Assembly (NCBI RefSeq): GCF_900106925.1
Contig: NZ_FNNZ01000006.1
Location: 161,840-225,839, forward strand
From: Thiocapsa roseopersicina
GTDB taxonomy: Bacteria > Pseudomonadota > Gammaproteobacteria > Chromatiales > Chromatiaceae
DNA: 64,000 bases
Direction of reading: 5' to 3'
A program made the position numbers and the translations under genes. The notes beneath the pieces were generated by a model. It worked only from the letters and a program-made list of their open reading frames with translations. It did not search any database and was not told the origin of the DNA. Positions 45,726 through 54,466 of this stretch are shown here, piece after piece (position 1 is the stretch's first letter; every line of letters starts with the position of its first letter).

Positions 45726-47207
45726 TCAGCGTTTGCCGGAGCGTCGGCGGTCGAGTCGTACCACGAATTCGCCGATCAGACGGGCGTAGAGCTGATCGCC
45801 GAGCACCAGGTCCTCGACCCCCGCATCCAAGCTGGGGTTGTCGTTGACCTCGATCACGACCGGACCGGCCGGCGTCTCCTTGAGATCGACCCCGTAGAGC
45901 CCGTCGCCGATCAGATCGGCCGCCTTCAGCGCGGTCTTCATCACGGCGGGCGGGACGGCCTCGACCGGCAGGGTCTCGAACCCGCCCTGCTCGTGACGAC
46001 CGTCGCTCTCGTGCTTGACGATCTGCCAATGATCGCGGCTCATCAGGTACTTGCAGGCATAGAAGGGCTGGCGACCCAGGATGCCGATGCGCCAATCGAA
46101 GGGCGTGTAGAGATACTCCTGGGCCAGGATGAGATCGGACTCCTTAAAGAGCTTCCCGGCAATCCGCGTCAGCCCCGAGCGATCCTCTGCCCGGAAGACC
46201 CCGCGCGAAAATGACCCCTCCGGGATCTTGAGCACGATCGGATAGCCGATCTGCTCTTCGGCCTCCATCAGATTCTCCTTGCGCAGCACCAGTGTCTTGG
46301 GACGCGGGATGCGGTGCGCCGCCAGCAGCTCGGCGAGATAGACCTTGTTGGTACAGCGCAGGATCGAGTCCGGGTCGTCGATGACGACCATGCCCTCGCT
46401 GTCGGCCTTCTTGGCGAAGCGGAAGGTGTGGTGACCGATGCGCGTGGTCTCACGAATGAAGAGCGCGTCGTACTCGGCGAGGCGGCTGTAGTCCTTGCGC
46501 TGGATCAGCTCGACGTTCACGCCGAGCGACTTACCCGCCTTCACGAAGCGTTGCAGTGCCTTGCCGTCGGAGGGCGGCAGCTCCTCGGCGGGGTCGTGCA
46601 GCACGGCAAGGTCGTAGCGGTAGGACAGGCGCGCGCGCGGCTGGCGCCAACGCTGCGAGAGATAACCCTCCAGCGCCGCAAACAAAGGCCCCTCCCCGTC
46701 CGCCGTGACGGCGGCCAGCGGCAGGGCCTTGATGGCCCCGATACGCCAGGTGCCTTGGCGGCGAAACTCCACCCGCAGGATCGGGCAGCGGAAGGTCTCG
46801 AAGATCTCGCGTGCGAGCGGCTGCAGCTCCTTGACGTCGCACTGGCCGAAACAGATGGTCAGCTCGTAGGCGGTCGGGGCCAGTGCCGAGGTCTTGCGTC
46901 GCCCGAGCAGACGCTGCACCAGCCCGTCCAGCTCTTCGGTGGCCAGGCTGTAGAGCTCGCGACTGGAGAGCTCCTGGATGGTCCGAACGCTCGGGATGAC
47001 CTTGTGTCCGCGTGCCTCGGCGAGCAGCGAGCAGTAGTAGCCGACCGAGAGATACCGATAGCTGCGGCACAGGTTGATGACGCGCAGATCGCGCTTGGAC
47101 GCCAGCTCGCCGCCCGCGAGATAGTCGCGCGCGGTCACCACGGGCAGACGCGGAAAGCCCGGCTTCCAGTCGCCTTGCTGCTCCACCAACAACAGGTGCT
47201 CAGCCAT
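45726..47207 (-). CDS. RimK-family ATP-grasp ligase with RLAN N-terminal domain
   Basis: 493 aa. The N-terminal half (about 1-200, LLLVEQQGDWKPGFPRLPVV onward) corresponds to the RimK-like ATP-grasp N-terminal (RLAN) domain. The C-terminal half is a RimK-type ATP-grasp fold (KIPEGSFSRGVF, LILAQEYLYTPFDWRIGIL, VVIEVNDNPSLDAGVED) that forms amide bonds between amino acids or to peptides. The substrate is unknown. The ATG at 47207 lies exactly at the end of a palindromic element. The gene upstream is a GNAT/C39-peptidase fusion, a partnership I recall for this ligase class. Confidence 0.9.
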   Translation of the reverse strand: MAEHLLLVEQQGDWKPGFPRLPVVTARDYLAGGELASKRDLRVINLCRSYRYLSVGYYCSLLAEARGHKVIPSVRTIQELSSRELYSLATEELDGLVQRLLGRRKTSALAPTAYELTICFGQCDVKELQPLAREIFETFRCPILRVEFRRQGTWRIGAIKALPLAAVTADGEGPLFAALEGYLSQRWRQPRARLSYRYDLAVLHDPAEELPPSDGKALQRFVKAGKSLGVNVELIQRKDYSRLAEYDALFIRETTRIGHHTFRFAKKADSEGMVVIDDPDSILRCTNKVYLAELLAAHRIPRPKTLVLRKENLMEAEEQIGYPIVLKIPEGSFSRGVFRAEDRSGLTRIAGKLFKESDLILAQEYLYTPFDWRIGILGRQPFYACKYLMSRDHWQIVKHESDGRHEQGGFETLPVEAVPPAVMKTALKAADLIGDGLYGVDLKETPAGPVVIEVNDNPSLDAGVEDLVLGDQLYARLIGEFVVRLDRRRSGKR

Positions 47208-47300
47208 TTAAATCGCGCTCGCTCGTAGAGTATGTGTCGCGTTGCATTCTGGTTCCGGGTTTATCCACACCAACGCGCCTCGGCACAGGCGCGATTTAAA
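47206..47300. repeat. Palindromic CGCGTC-family element E1, ends on rimK-like start
   Basis: 95-bp element with arms TTTAAATCGCGC (47207-47218) and GCGCGATTTAAA (47289-47300). On the minus strand the right end reads GCGATTTAAATGGCTGAG, where ATG is the start codon of the ligase. A 20-bp A-rich linker (47301-47320) connects it to E2. Confidence 0.86.
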
Positions 47301-47320
47301 GAATGAAAAAAATAAAAATC

Positions 47321-47407
47321 CTAGACCGCGTCGCCTGCAGCGTTGATCGATACCGGCGAGTCCGAATCCAGCCACAAACCTGCCCTGTCCCTCCGGACGC
47401 GGTCTAG
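47321..47407. repeat. Palindromic CGCGTC-family element E2, overlaps a stop codon
   Basis: 87-bp element with arms CTAGACCGCGTC (47321-47332) and GACGCGGTCTAG (47396-47407), exact complements including the unusual CTAG end. It covers the TAG stop (47404-47406) of the GNAT/peptidase gene. With E1 it fills the entire interval between that stop and the ligase start. Confidence 0.87.
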
Positions 47408-48657
47408 CAGGAGACGAGAACGACGGCCTGCAACCCGACCCGACCATAGCGGGCCATCCGACTGAACTCGTCACGGGGAATCGGCATATCGATCGAGTCC
47501 AGCGTGGTCTCTCCGTTGTCGTAGTCGACGTAGGGGTCGTGGACATAGACGAAGTGCTCATCGAAGCCGGTGATCACGACCCAATGCGGGAATTTCTCGC
47601 GGTAGATGCGGTAGGAGCTGATCAATACCAGAGGCACCGAGCCCGCGTCCCAACGCTGCTGGAGATCGTCGATGCTGAGCGTGCCCGGATTGACCGGGAT
47701 ACCCAGACGCTGCGCCTCGGCCAGCATGTCTTCGTGAACCAGGCGCATGACCTCCTTCTTCTCCGGGCTGCGCACCGAGTCGACCAGCGGCACACCCGGA
47801 TCGTTCACGAAGACCTCGACCGAAAAGCCCCGGGACTGTGCGGACAAGGCCAGCCCGAGAGGGCCGCAGCCACCGTGACCCGAGGTCATGAAGATGGTCG
47901 TGGACTCGCGCCAGATCCGCAGCTCCAGCGTTCGATTGAGCTCGAGGCTCGGGCGCAGCGCCTGCATCGCCATCATCAGCGACGAGGAGCCGCAGGTGAA
48001 ATCGAGCGTTTGCTCGTAGAAGGGCACGCGCTTGAGCTCCGGCTTGAGACCGGGAGAGAGCGTCTTCTCGTACCGAAGCGCCTCCATATGGTCTTCGTAG
48101 TAGTCCGAGAGCACGCCGAAGCGCCGATAACCCGCGCTCTCGAACAGCGCCTGCGAGGCGAGGTTGTCACGCCGGATTTCGAGGCGCATGTAGGCGCGCT
48201 CCTGCTCCCAGGCGGCCTCCTCCGCCGCCTCGACGAGCGCGCGACCGACCCCTCGGCCCCGCGCCTGTGCCGCGACCGCGATCGAATAGAGGCGCGCGAC
48301 CGAGGTCGCCCGGCTGAAGAGCACCATGACGTACCCCAACAGTGCACCCTCCGGATCCTCGGCGACCAGTGTGCGCGCCTGCGCACGAGTCAGCATGTAG
48401 CGGAACTGGCGACGGGTCAGCCGGTCACTCTGGAAGCTCGCGCCCTCGAGCCGAAGCAGCGCGCCCATATCGGCAAGCACCGCAGGGCGCAGACGTATAG
48501 ACGGGGGCGCGGTGTCGCTGATCGGATCGGTGGGCACTGGATTGGACACGGGCTTCGCTGACGGCGTGGGGACTGGCGGGCGCCGGAAAGGCGGGATAGA
48601 GTCGGCGAAATCTACAGGTCGTGCAGGAAAATGCAAGGCGTCGGAGGTCGGCGCCAT
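47404..48657 (-). CDS. GNAT acetyltransferase fused to a C39-like cysteine peptidase
   Basis: Up to 417 aa. Residues ~53-195 are a GNAT domain (IRLRPAVLADMGALLRLEGASF, acetyl-CoA loop ARGRGVGRALVEAAEE). Residues ~208-400 are a papain-like C39 peptidase: Cys in LDFTCGSSSLMMAMQAL, His in HWVVITGFDEHFVYVHDP with the following Asp. The N-terminal ~50 residues are Pro-rich and doubtful; the real start may be an internal GTG near 48537. It lies upstream of the RimK-type ligase and overlaps its inter-gene repeat pair. Together they suggest ligation, acetylation and cleavage of a peptide product. Substrate unknown. Confidence 0.86.
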   Translation of the reverse strand: MAPTSDALHFPARPVDFADSIPPFRRPPVPTPSAKPVSNPVPTDPISDTAPPSIRLRPAVLADMGALLRLEGASFQSDRLTRRQFRYMLTRAQARTLVAEDPEGALLGYVMVLFSRATSVARLYSIAVAAQARGRGVGRALVEAAEEAAWEQERAYMRLEIRRDNLASQALFESAGYRRFGVLSDYYEDHMEALRYEKTLSPGLKPELKRVPFYEQTLDFTCGSSSLMMAMQALRPSLELNRTLELRIWRESTTIFMTSGHGGCGPLGLALSAQSRGFSVEVFVNDPGVPLVDSVRSPEKKEVMRLVHEDMLAEAQRLGIPVNPGTLSIDDLQQRWDAGSVPLVLISSYRIYREKFPHWVVITGFDEHFVYVHDPYVDYDNGETTLDSIDMPIPRDEFSRMARYGRVGLQAVVLVSC

Positions 48658-48725
48658 CGGATCGAATCTACATCCTCCTCGGGCGACGGACCCGAGCCTC
48701 GTGTCTCAATGCAGCGGAGCACTTC

Positions 48726-49880
48726 ATGCCCAGCCAGGCCCCGACCCTGACCTCCATGCTCGAAGGGCTGATCGGCACCCTGTCGGTGAGCAGCGTCACG
48801 CCCGCCTTCGACCACAGCAACCGGGCGGTGATCGATCTGTTGGCCTCCTGGTTGGAGTCAGCCGGCTTCCGGGTCGAGATCCTGGAGTTGCCGGGGCAGC
48901 CGGACAAGGCCAATCTGCTGGCCACGCTCGGCAGCGGGCCCGGCGGTCTGGTGCTGTCGGGACACACCGACACGGTTCCTTTCGACGCCCATCTCTGGAC
49001 CCACGATCCGCTCAAGCTGACCGAAGCGCAGGGGCGCCTCTACGGGCTCGGCACGTCCGACATGAAGTCCTTCCTGGCGCTGGCGATCGAGGCCGCCCGC
49101 GGCTTGACCGCGACCGACCTCGCGCAGCCCCTGATGATCCTGGCGACCGCGGACGAGGAGTCCGCGATGCACGGTGCGCGCGCCCTGGTCGAGGCCGGAA
49201 GGCCGCTGGGGCGCTATGCGGTGATCGGGGAGCCGACCGGGCTGCGCCCGGTGCGTCTGCACAAAGGCGTCATGGGCGAGTCGATTCGCCTGGTCGGGCG
49301 CAGCGGCCATGCGAGCGACCCCTCCCTCGGCAACAACGCCTTGGACGGCATGTACGAGGTCATGGGCACCCTGATGGCTTGGCGGACGGAGCTCGCGGAC
49401 AGCCACCGACACGAGGGATTCAAGATCCCGCACCCGACCCTGAATCTCGGCCACATCCACGGCGGCGACAACCCCAATCGGATCTGCGGCGAGTGCGAGC
49501 TGCATGTCGACATGCGGCTCCTGCCCGGTCTGAGCGCAACCGAAGTGCGTGCCGAGCTTAGTCGCCGAGTCGCGACCGTCGCCGACCGTCGCGGGCTCGC
49601 CTGGTTCGTCGAACCCTTGTTCGAGGCCATCCCGCCGGCCGAGACGCCCGCCGGCTCGGCGATCGTGCGCGTCGCCGAGGGGCTGACCGGCCACACCGCC
49701 GAGGCCGTGAATTTCGGCACCGAGGCGCCCTTCCTCAACCAACTCGGGATGGAGACCATCGTCCTCGGCCCGGGCGATATCGCTCAAGCCCACCAACCAG
49801 ACGAGTATCTTGAGCTGGATCGGATCAGACCGACGCTCGACCTCTTGCGGGCGCTGATTCAGCGTTTCTGTCTACGTTAA
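48726..49880 (+). CDS. argE: Acetylornithine deacetylase ArgE
   Basis: 384-aa M20-family zinc hydrolase that frees ornithine from N-acetylornithine. The metal-binding motifs are VLSGHTDTVPF (His and Asp), ATADEESAMHGA (general base Glu) and IGEPTG; GRSGHASDPSLGNNALD belongs to the lid domain, and NFGTEAPFL follows. Length matches ArgE. The ATG at 48726 (MPSQAPTLTSMLEGLIG) is preferred over the longer open frame that overlaps the divergent gene. argH is 3 kb away. The TAA stop lies inside palindromic element D1. Confidence 0.88.
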   Translation: MPSQAPTLTSMLEGLIGTLSVSSVTPAFDHSNRAVIDLLASWLESAGFRVEILELPGQPDKANLLATLGSGPGGLVLSGHTDTVPFDAHLWTHDPLKLTEAQGRLYGLGTSDMKSFLALAIEAARGLTATDLAQPLMILATADEESAMHGARALVEAGRPLGRYAVIGEPTGLRPVRLHKGVMGESIRLVGRSGHASDPSLGNNALDGMYEVMGTLMAWRTELADSHRHEGFKIPHPTLNLGHIHGGDNPNRICGECELHVDMRLLPGLSATEVRAELSRRVATVADRRGLAWFVEPLFEAIPPAETPAGSAIVRVAEGLTGHTAEAVNFGTEAPFLNQLGMETIVLGPGDIAQAHQPDEYLELDRIRPTLDLLRALIQRFCLR

Positions 49881-49963
49881 ACCGCGCCCGGCCCGGTATG
49901 CGATGTTTTTGGATAGGATTGGCCCCGGCAGGTTTGACGACCGTTGGAGCCGGCGCGGTTTAA
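49877..49963. repeat. Palindromic CGCGTC-family element D1 (first of pair)
   Basis: 87-bp element with arms TTAAACCGCGCC (49877-49888) and GGCGCGGTTTAA (49952-49963). The argE stop codon TAA is part of the left arm. Its interior is close to that of B1 (GGCAGG, then TTGACGACCG and the same 19-base end). A 20-bp A/T-rich linker follows. Confidence 0.88.
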
Positions 49964-49983
49964 AATACTAAAAAATATCTCAT

Positions 49984-50070
49984 TTTAAACCGCGTCCCCG
50001 CTAATGGTTGTGGATACACCAAACGTCGAGCTCACTCGAAAATGAGCATCTGGCTCTGGACGCGGTTTAG
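49984..50070. repeat. Palindromic CGCGTC-family element D2 (second of pair)
   Basis: 87-bp element with arms TTTAAACCGCGTCC (49984-49997) and GGACGCGGTTTA (50058-50069). It ends 17 bases before the ypfJ-like start. The TGAGGAAA ribosome-binding site of that gene lies immediately outside it. Confidence 0.87.
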
Positions 50071-50087
50071 GCATCTGAGGAAAACCC

Positions 50088-51038
50088 ATGCGTTGGAAGA
50101 CCGGCAGGCGTAGCGAGAATGTGGAGGATCGCCGCGGCGGCGGTCTCGGCGACAGCCCGTTCGGCGGACGGCGCCCGCTCGGCGTGGGGCGCCGCGTCGG
50201 AATCGGCGGCGGGCTCGGGGGCCTGATCCTGGTGGTCGTCCTGTTGCTTCTGGGCGTGGACCCGAGCCTTCTCCTGACCCAAGGCGGGTTGGGGCCGACT
50301 CAGGAGACCTCCCGGGCGCCGAGCGGCCAAGTACCCTATGGCGATCCATTCGGTGCCGGTCAACCCGAGATCAGGCTTCCGAGCGCTGCGGTCAAGGACG
50401 AGCTCGCAGACTTCGTCTCGGTGGTCCTGGCGGACACCGAGGACACCTGGGGCGAGATCTTCAAGGCCGGCGGCGATCAGTATCGAGAGCCCACGCTGGT
50501 TCTCTTCTCGGGCATGACCCGCTCGGCCTGCGGGTTGGGCGAGGCCGCCATGGGCCCTTTTTACTGCCCGGCCGATCAACGCGTCTATATCGACTTGGCC
50601 TTCTACGACGAGCTGCGTCGTGATTTCGGTGCGCCCGGCGACTTCGCCCAAGCCTACGTCATCGCGCACGAGGTCGGCCACCACGTCCAGAACCTGCTCG
50701 GCATCTCCGAGCAGGTCGAGAGCTCGCGTCGTCGGGCCAGCCAGGCAGAAGCCAATCAGCTCTCGGTGCGCCTGGAGCTGCAGGCCGACTGCTTCGCCGG
50801 GGTGTGGGCGCACCGCGCGCACAAGGCGCGCAGCATCATCGAAGCGGGCGATGTCGAGGAGGGCATGAACGCCGCCTCCGCCATCGGCGACGACCGTCTG
50901 CAACGCCAAACCCGCGGCCATGTCACCCCCGACAGCTTCACCCACGGCAGCTCGGCACAGCGTGTGCGCTGGTTCAAACGCGGTCTCACCACCGGCGAGC
51001 CCTCAGCGTGCGATACCTTTTCGCCCGAGACGCTTTGA
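50088..51038 (+). CDS. YpfJ-like neutral zinc metallopeptidase
   Basis: 316-aa membrane-anchored protein of the YpfJ/zinc_peptidase family. A short Arg/Gly-rich cytoplasmic N-terminus is followed by one helix (GLILVVVLLLLGVDPSLLL, about 45-63) and a periplasmic catalytic domain. Zinc motif AHEVGHHVQN and the later ELQADCFAGVWAH (third ligand region) are intact, as are CGLGEAAMGPFYCPADQRVYID and the FTHGSSAQR motif. The biological substrate of this widespread family is not known. TGAGGAAA supports the start. Confidence 0.92.
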   Translation: MRWKTGRRSENVEDRRGGGLGDSPFGGRRPLGVGRRVGIGGGLGGLILVVVLLLLGVDPSLLLTQGGLGPTQETSRAPSGQVPYGDPFGAGQPEIRLPSAAVKDELADFVSVVLADTEDTWGEIFKAGGDQYREPTLVLFSGMTRSACGLGEAAMGPFYCPADQRVYIDLAFYDELRRDFGAPGDFAQAYVIAHEVGHHVQNLLGISEQVESSRRRASQAEANQLSVRLELQADCFAGVWAHRAHKARSIIEAGDVEEGMNAASAIGDDRLQRQTRGHVTPDSFTHGSSAQRVRWFKRGLTTGEPSACDTFSPETL

Positions 51039-51084
51039 CCGGTCGCGGGTTCGAGAAACCGCTGCACCGGGAATTCGCAGAGAC

Positions 51085-51405
51085 TCAGTCCTCCGGCGGC
51101 GCGAGACGCCCGACCAGCGCATCTCGGGCGATGACCACGCCCGGCAAGATGCCGACCGGGGTTTCGCCCTCCAGCTCCATCACCTCGGCCCCGCCGAACC
51201 GGCCCTGCTCCAGCCTGTAGACGTTTAGGGTGCGGTCGACCGGAGGGACCAGCCAGTATTCACGCACGCCGGCTCGCTCGTAGACCCGGCGCTTGCGCAC
51301 ATGGTCATGGCTCGCGGTGCGCGGCGAGAGCACCTCCACGACGAAGTCCGGACCGCCCCGCACGCCGCGACAGTCGGTCTTCGCCCGATCGCAGATCACC
51401 AGCAC
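51085..51405 (-). pseudogene. Uma2-family endonuclease remnant, N-terminus lost
   Basis: 106 residues match the C-terminal half of Uma2/DUF820 PD-(D/E)XK proteins: PDVLVICDR just upstream in frame, then GGPDFVVEVLSPRTASHD (active-site Asp and Glu-Val), KRRVYERAGVREYWLVPP and a beta-rich end. The matching frame upstream runs into a TGA within a few codons, and the N-terminal half is missing. Complete members are about 180-200 aa. I call it a decayed fragment; the 51406-51580 stretch is presumably scrambled debris. Confidence 0.75.
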
Positions 51406-51580
51406 GTCCGGCTGAGCTCGCCACGCTCGCCCTCAATGGTTTTGGTTACTTGATGCTTGCGGCCCTCAGCCCCGAATCGTGGATTCGGCGCATACTGAAT
51501 CTCCTTGCCAATCAGGAGCCGATTTGGCAAACCGATCGACGACGACGTTCTCGCGTGCTTCGGTTGCCGCCAGCAACGCG

Positions 51581-51964
51581 TCAAGCAGAACCGTCCAGGC
51601 TTGTATCCTCGTCTCCATACTCGCTCGCCCGCCGCGCATCCCCGCGCACCTTGTCTGCCGGATAACGCGCGGCGTTGATGGCGATCTTCTCGTCGGCGGC
51701 GGCCAGGAGGTCTATGTCAAGCCGCTCGGCCAGGCGGACCAGGTAATTGAGGATGTCGGCGAGCTCATGGGCGACCTGCCGTTTCTTCTCGGCACTTAGC
51801 TCGGCGCTCTGTTGCTCGCTCAGCCATTGGAAGTGCTCGAGCAGCTCGCCGGCCTCGCCGGCGAGCGCCATGGCGAGGTTCTTGGGCGAGTGGAACTGCT
51901 CCCAGTCGCGCTCGCGGGCGAAGGCGAGTAGTCGGGCGTTGAGCTGATCCAGGCTATCGGGCAT
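51581..51964 (-). CDS. MazG-like nucleotide pyrophosphohydrolase
   Basis: 127-aa all-alpha NTP pyrophosphatase of the MazG/RS21-C6 (dCTPase-like) type. The metal-binding pattern is complete: [20 protein letters not shown] (ExxE) and [22 protein letters not shown] (ExxD). It probably removes non-canonical or excess dNTPs. It overlaps the argH stop by 11 bases and is probably cotranscribed with it. Confidence 0.88.
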   Translation of the reverse strand: MPDSLDQLNARLLAFARERDWEQFHSPKNLAMALAGEAGELLEHFQWLSEQQSAELSAEKKRQVAHELADILNYLVRLAERLDIDLLAAADEKIAINAARYPADKVRGDARRASEYGDEDTSLDGSA

Positions 51965-53369
51965 CGCTCATGCCCAAGCCGGCCAAGCGGGCGCGTGCTC
52001 GTTCGATCGCGGCGCGCACCTGTGCCGGGGCGGTGCCGCCGAGGTGATCGCGTGCGGCGACCGAGCCATCCAGGGTCAGCACCGTAAAGACATCGGCCTC
52101 GATGGCGTTGGAGAAACCGCGCAGATCGTCGAGCGTCAGCTCGGCCAGATCCCGACCTTCGCGCACGCCCAGCCCGACCGCCTTGCCGACGATCTCGTGA
52201 GCATCGCGGAAGGGGATGCCCTTGCGCACCAGATAATCGGCCAGATCGGTCGCGGTGCTGAAGCCTTGTGCGGCGGCCGCGCGCATCCGCGCCCGGTTGC
52301 AGGCGACCTCGCGCATCATCTCGGCATAGACCTTGAGCGAGCCCTTCAGATTGTCGACCGTGTCGAAGAGGGGCTCCTTGTCCTCTTGGTTGTCCTTGTT
52401 GTAGGCCAAGGGCTGGGCCTTCATCAGGGTCAAGAGTCCCATCAGGTGTCCGAAGATGCGCCCGCTCTTGCCGCGGACCAGCTCGGGCACGTCCGGGTTC
52501 TTCTTCTGCGGCATGATCGAGGAGCCGGTGCAGAAGCTGTCTGACAGCTCGATGAAGCCGAACTGACTCGACGACCAGAGGATCAGCTCCTCGGAGAAGC
52601 GCGACAGATGCATCATGAGGATGGCCGCGGCCGCGGTGAATTCGATCGCGAAATCCCGGTCCGACACGGCATCGAGCGAATTCTCCGCCGGCCGATCGAA
52701 GCCGAGCAGCTCGGCGGTATAGGCCCGATCGATCGGATAGGTGGTGCCGGCCAGCGCCGCGGCTCCGAGCGGCATCACGTTCATGCGCCGCCGACAATCG
52801 GCCAGGCGCTCGCGATCGCGATCCAGCATCTCGAACCAAGCCAGCATGTGGTGGCCGAAGGTGACGGGTTGAGCGACTTGCAGGTGGGTGAAGCCGGGCA
52901 TGATGGTCTCGTCCTCGCGCTCGGCGAGATCCAGCAAGGCGCCTTGAAGGCGAGCGATCGCCGCGCGGATCAGATCGATCTCCTCGCGCAGCCACAAGCG
53001 AACATCGGTTGCGACCTGATCGTTGCGCGAACGCCCGGTGTGCAGCTTTTTGCCGGCATCGCCGATCAGCTCGGTCAGGGCGGACTCCACGTTCATGTGG
53101 ACGTCTTCGAGCGGGATTGACCACTCGAATGCGCCGGAATCGATCCGCTCCCGCACCGCTTCCAGCCCGGACACGATGGCATCGCGCTCGGCATCGCTCA
53201 GGATGCCTTGACGGGCCAGCATCGTGGCGTGGGCGATGGAGCCCTGAATGTCGTAGCGATAGAGCCGCCGATCGAAGTCGACCGAGGCGGTAAAGGCTTC
53301 GACGAAGGCGTCGGTGGGCGCATTGAAGCGTCCGGCCCAGGGTTTGGCGGAAGAGCTTGGCTCGTGCAT
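51954..53369 (-). CDS. argH: Argininosuccinate lyase ArgH
   Basis: 471-aa last enzyme of arginine synthesis, which splits argininosuccinate into arginine and fumarate. The fumarase/aspartase-superfamily signature [19 protein letters not shown] is intact with the catalytic Ser loop. [19 protein letters not shown] and [19 protein letters not shown] are also typical. It is divergent from the AlgR-like gene, an arrangement also found in Pseudomonas, where algZ/fimS lies between. Confidence 0.97.
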   Translation of the reverse strand: MHEPSSSAKPWAGRFNAPTDAFVEAFTASVDFDRRLYRYDIQGSIAHATMLARQGILSDAERDAIVSGLEAVRERIDSGAFEWSIPLEDVHMNVESALTELIGDAGKKLHTGRSRNDQVATDVRLWLREEIDLIRAAIARLQGALLDLAEREDETIMPGFTHLQVAQPVTFGHHMLAWFEMLDRDRERLADCRRRMNVMPLGAAALAGTTYPIDRAYTAELLGFDRPAENSLDAVSDRDFAIEFTAAAAILMMHLSRFSEELILWSSSQFGFIELSDSFCTGSSIMPQKKNPDVPELVRGKSGRIFGHLMGLLTLMKAQPLAYNKDNQEDKEPLFDTVDNLKGSLKVYAEMMREVACNRARMRAAAAQGFSTATDLADYLVRKGIPFRDAHEIVGKAVGLGVREGRDLAELTLDDLRGFSNAIEADVFTVLTLDGSVAARDHLGGTAPAQVRAAIERARARLAGLGMSDAR

Positions 53370-53655
53370 CTAAGAGATCCGAATGGGTGCGATCGCATGA
53401 TTCTACACGCTGGAGTTGCGCCGGATGGATCGCGCGCATGGAGCCGGGACCGGGCAAACGCCCGAGGCCGAACACGAGATGTCGGCAACGGCGCAATACC
53501 GAGTAAAATGATCGTGGGCTATCTTTAAGAGCGAACATCCGCGGCGGCGGAAGGTCAGCCTGAAGATGCGCCTCGCCGGACTTACCGGTCGCATCCTGCA
53601 GCACTTCCTGCTCGACTGAAGAAGCACCATTGTCAACCCGGTCCAGACCTGATCC
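53370..53655. other. 286-bp gap between argH and the AlgR-like gene
   Basis: No gene of useful length. The sensor-kinase gene algZ, which in Pseudomonas separates argH from algR, is not here even as a recognisable fragment. Promoters for both divergent genes are expected. Confidence 0.5.
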
Positions 53656-54420
53656 ATGGAAAAGGTTATGAACATCCTGGTCGTCGACGATGAAGCACAG
53701 GCACGCGAGCGGCTTCGGAGGCTGCTGGCCGACACCGAGGGGCGGTACATCCTGGCCGGCGAAGCGACCGACGGACTGCAGGCGATCGAGATCTGCAGGA
53801 CGCAGCGGATCGATCTGGTGTTGCTGGACGTGCAGATCCCCGGCACGAACGGGCTGGAGGCTGCGCGAGCACTGGCCGCGCTGGATCCCGCCCCGGCGGT
53901 CATTTTGGTGACGGCCTTCGAGCATGAGGCCCTGGTTGCGTTCGGCAACCAACTCGCGGGTTACCTGGTGAAGCCGGTGTGCCCCGAGCGCCTGTGCGAG
54001 ACACTGTTGCGCCTGCAGAATCCGACGCCGGCTCGGTGTGTCGGGCCGGGCACACCATGCGATCGGGATCCGCCTCGAGCTGCCCCTCGGCGCCAGATCA
54101 GCGCCCATTACCGGGGCGGGCTACGCACCGTGCGGATCGAGGACGTCATCTATCTGCGCGCCGAGCACAAATACGTGACGGTGCGTCATGTCGACGGCGA
54201 GCTCCTGATCGACGAGTCGCTGCGTAGGTTGGAGCAGGAGTTCGCGGAGCGCTTCCTGCGCATTCATCGTAACGCACTGGTCGCGCGTGACCGGGTCGCC
54301 GGCTTGGAGAAACGCGCGGACGGAGGCTCATTCATACAGTTGCGCGAATGTGCGGAACAGCTCCCGATCAGCCGCAGGCACCTGCCCGAGGTTCGCCGCC
54401 GGATGCAGGGAGACGATTGA
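53656..54420 (+). CDS. AlgR-like response regulator (REC-LytTR)
   Basis: 254 aa. The receiver domain (about 5-118) has the acidic pair VVDDE, phospho-acceptor Asp58 (LVLLDVQIPG) and the Lys in AGYLVKPV. A Pro/Arg-rich linker (~120-145) leads to a LytTR DNA-binding domain (about 150-250: VIYLRAEHKYVTVRHVDGEL, RFLRIHRNALV). This is the AlgR layout. No AlgZ/FimS kinase is adjacent, so its partner is elsewhere. The start may be four codons downstream (MNILVVDDE). Confidence 0.9.
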   Translation: MEKVMNILVVDDEAQARERLRRLLADTEGRYILAGEATDGLQAIEICRTQRIDLVLLDVQIPGTNGLEAARALAALDPAPAVILVTAFEHEALVAFGNQLAGYLVKPVCPERLCETLLRLQNPTPARCVGPGTPCDRDPPRAAPRRQISAHYRGGLRTVRIEDVIYLRAEHKYVTVRHVDGELLIDESLRRLEQEFAERFLRIHRNALVARDRVAGLEKRADGGSFIQLRECAEQLPISRRHLPEVRRRMQGDD

Positions 54421-54466
54421 GAGCAACGGCTGCGCGGCTGATCCCGCCATCTTCCGGACACTCGAC

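Noticed and set aside
48726..49880. argE as a definite member of the RimK/GNAT-peptidase system
   Set aside because: argH is only 2 kb away and the length and motifs fit arginine synthesis; the link to the ligase is only divergent adjacency.
51820..54108. 762-codon minus-strand open frame over argH and the AlgR-like gene
   Set aside because: Arg/Gly-rich shadow of argH in another frame; the argH protein on the same strand is clear.
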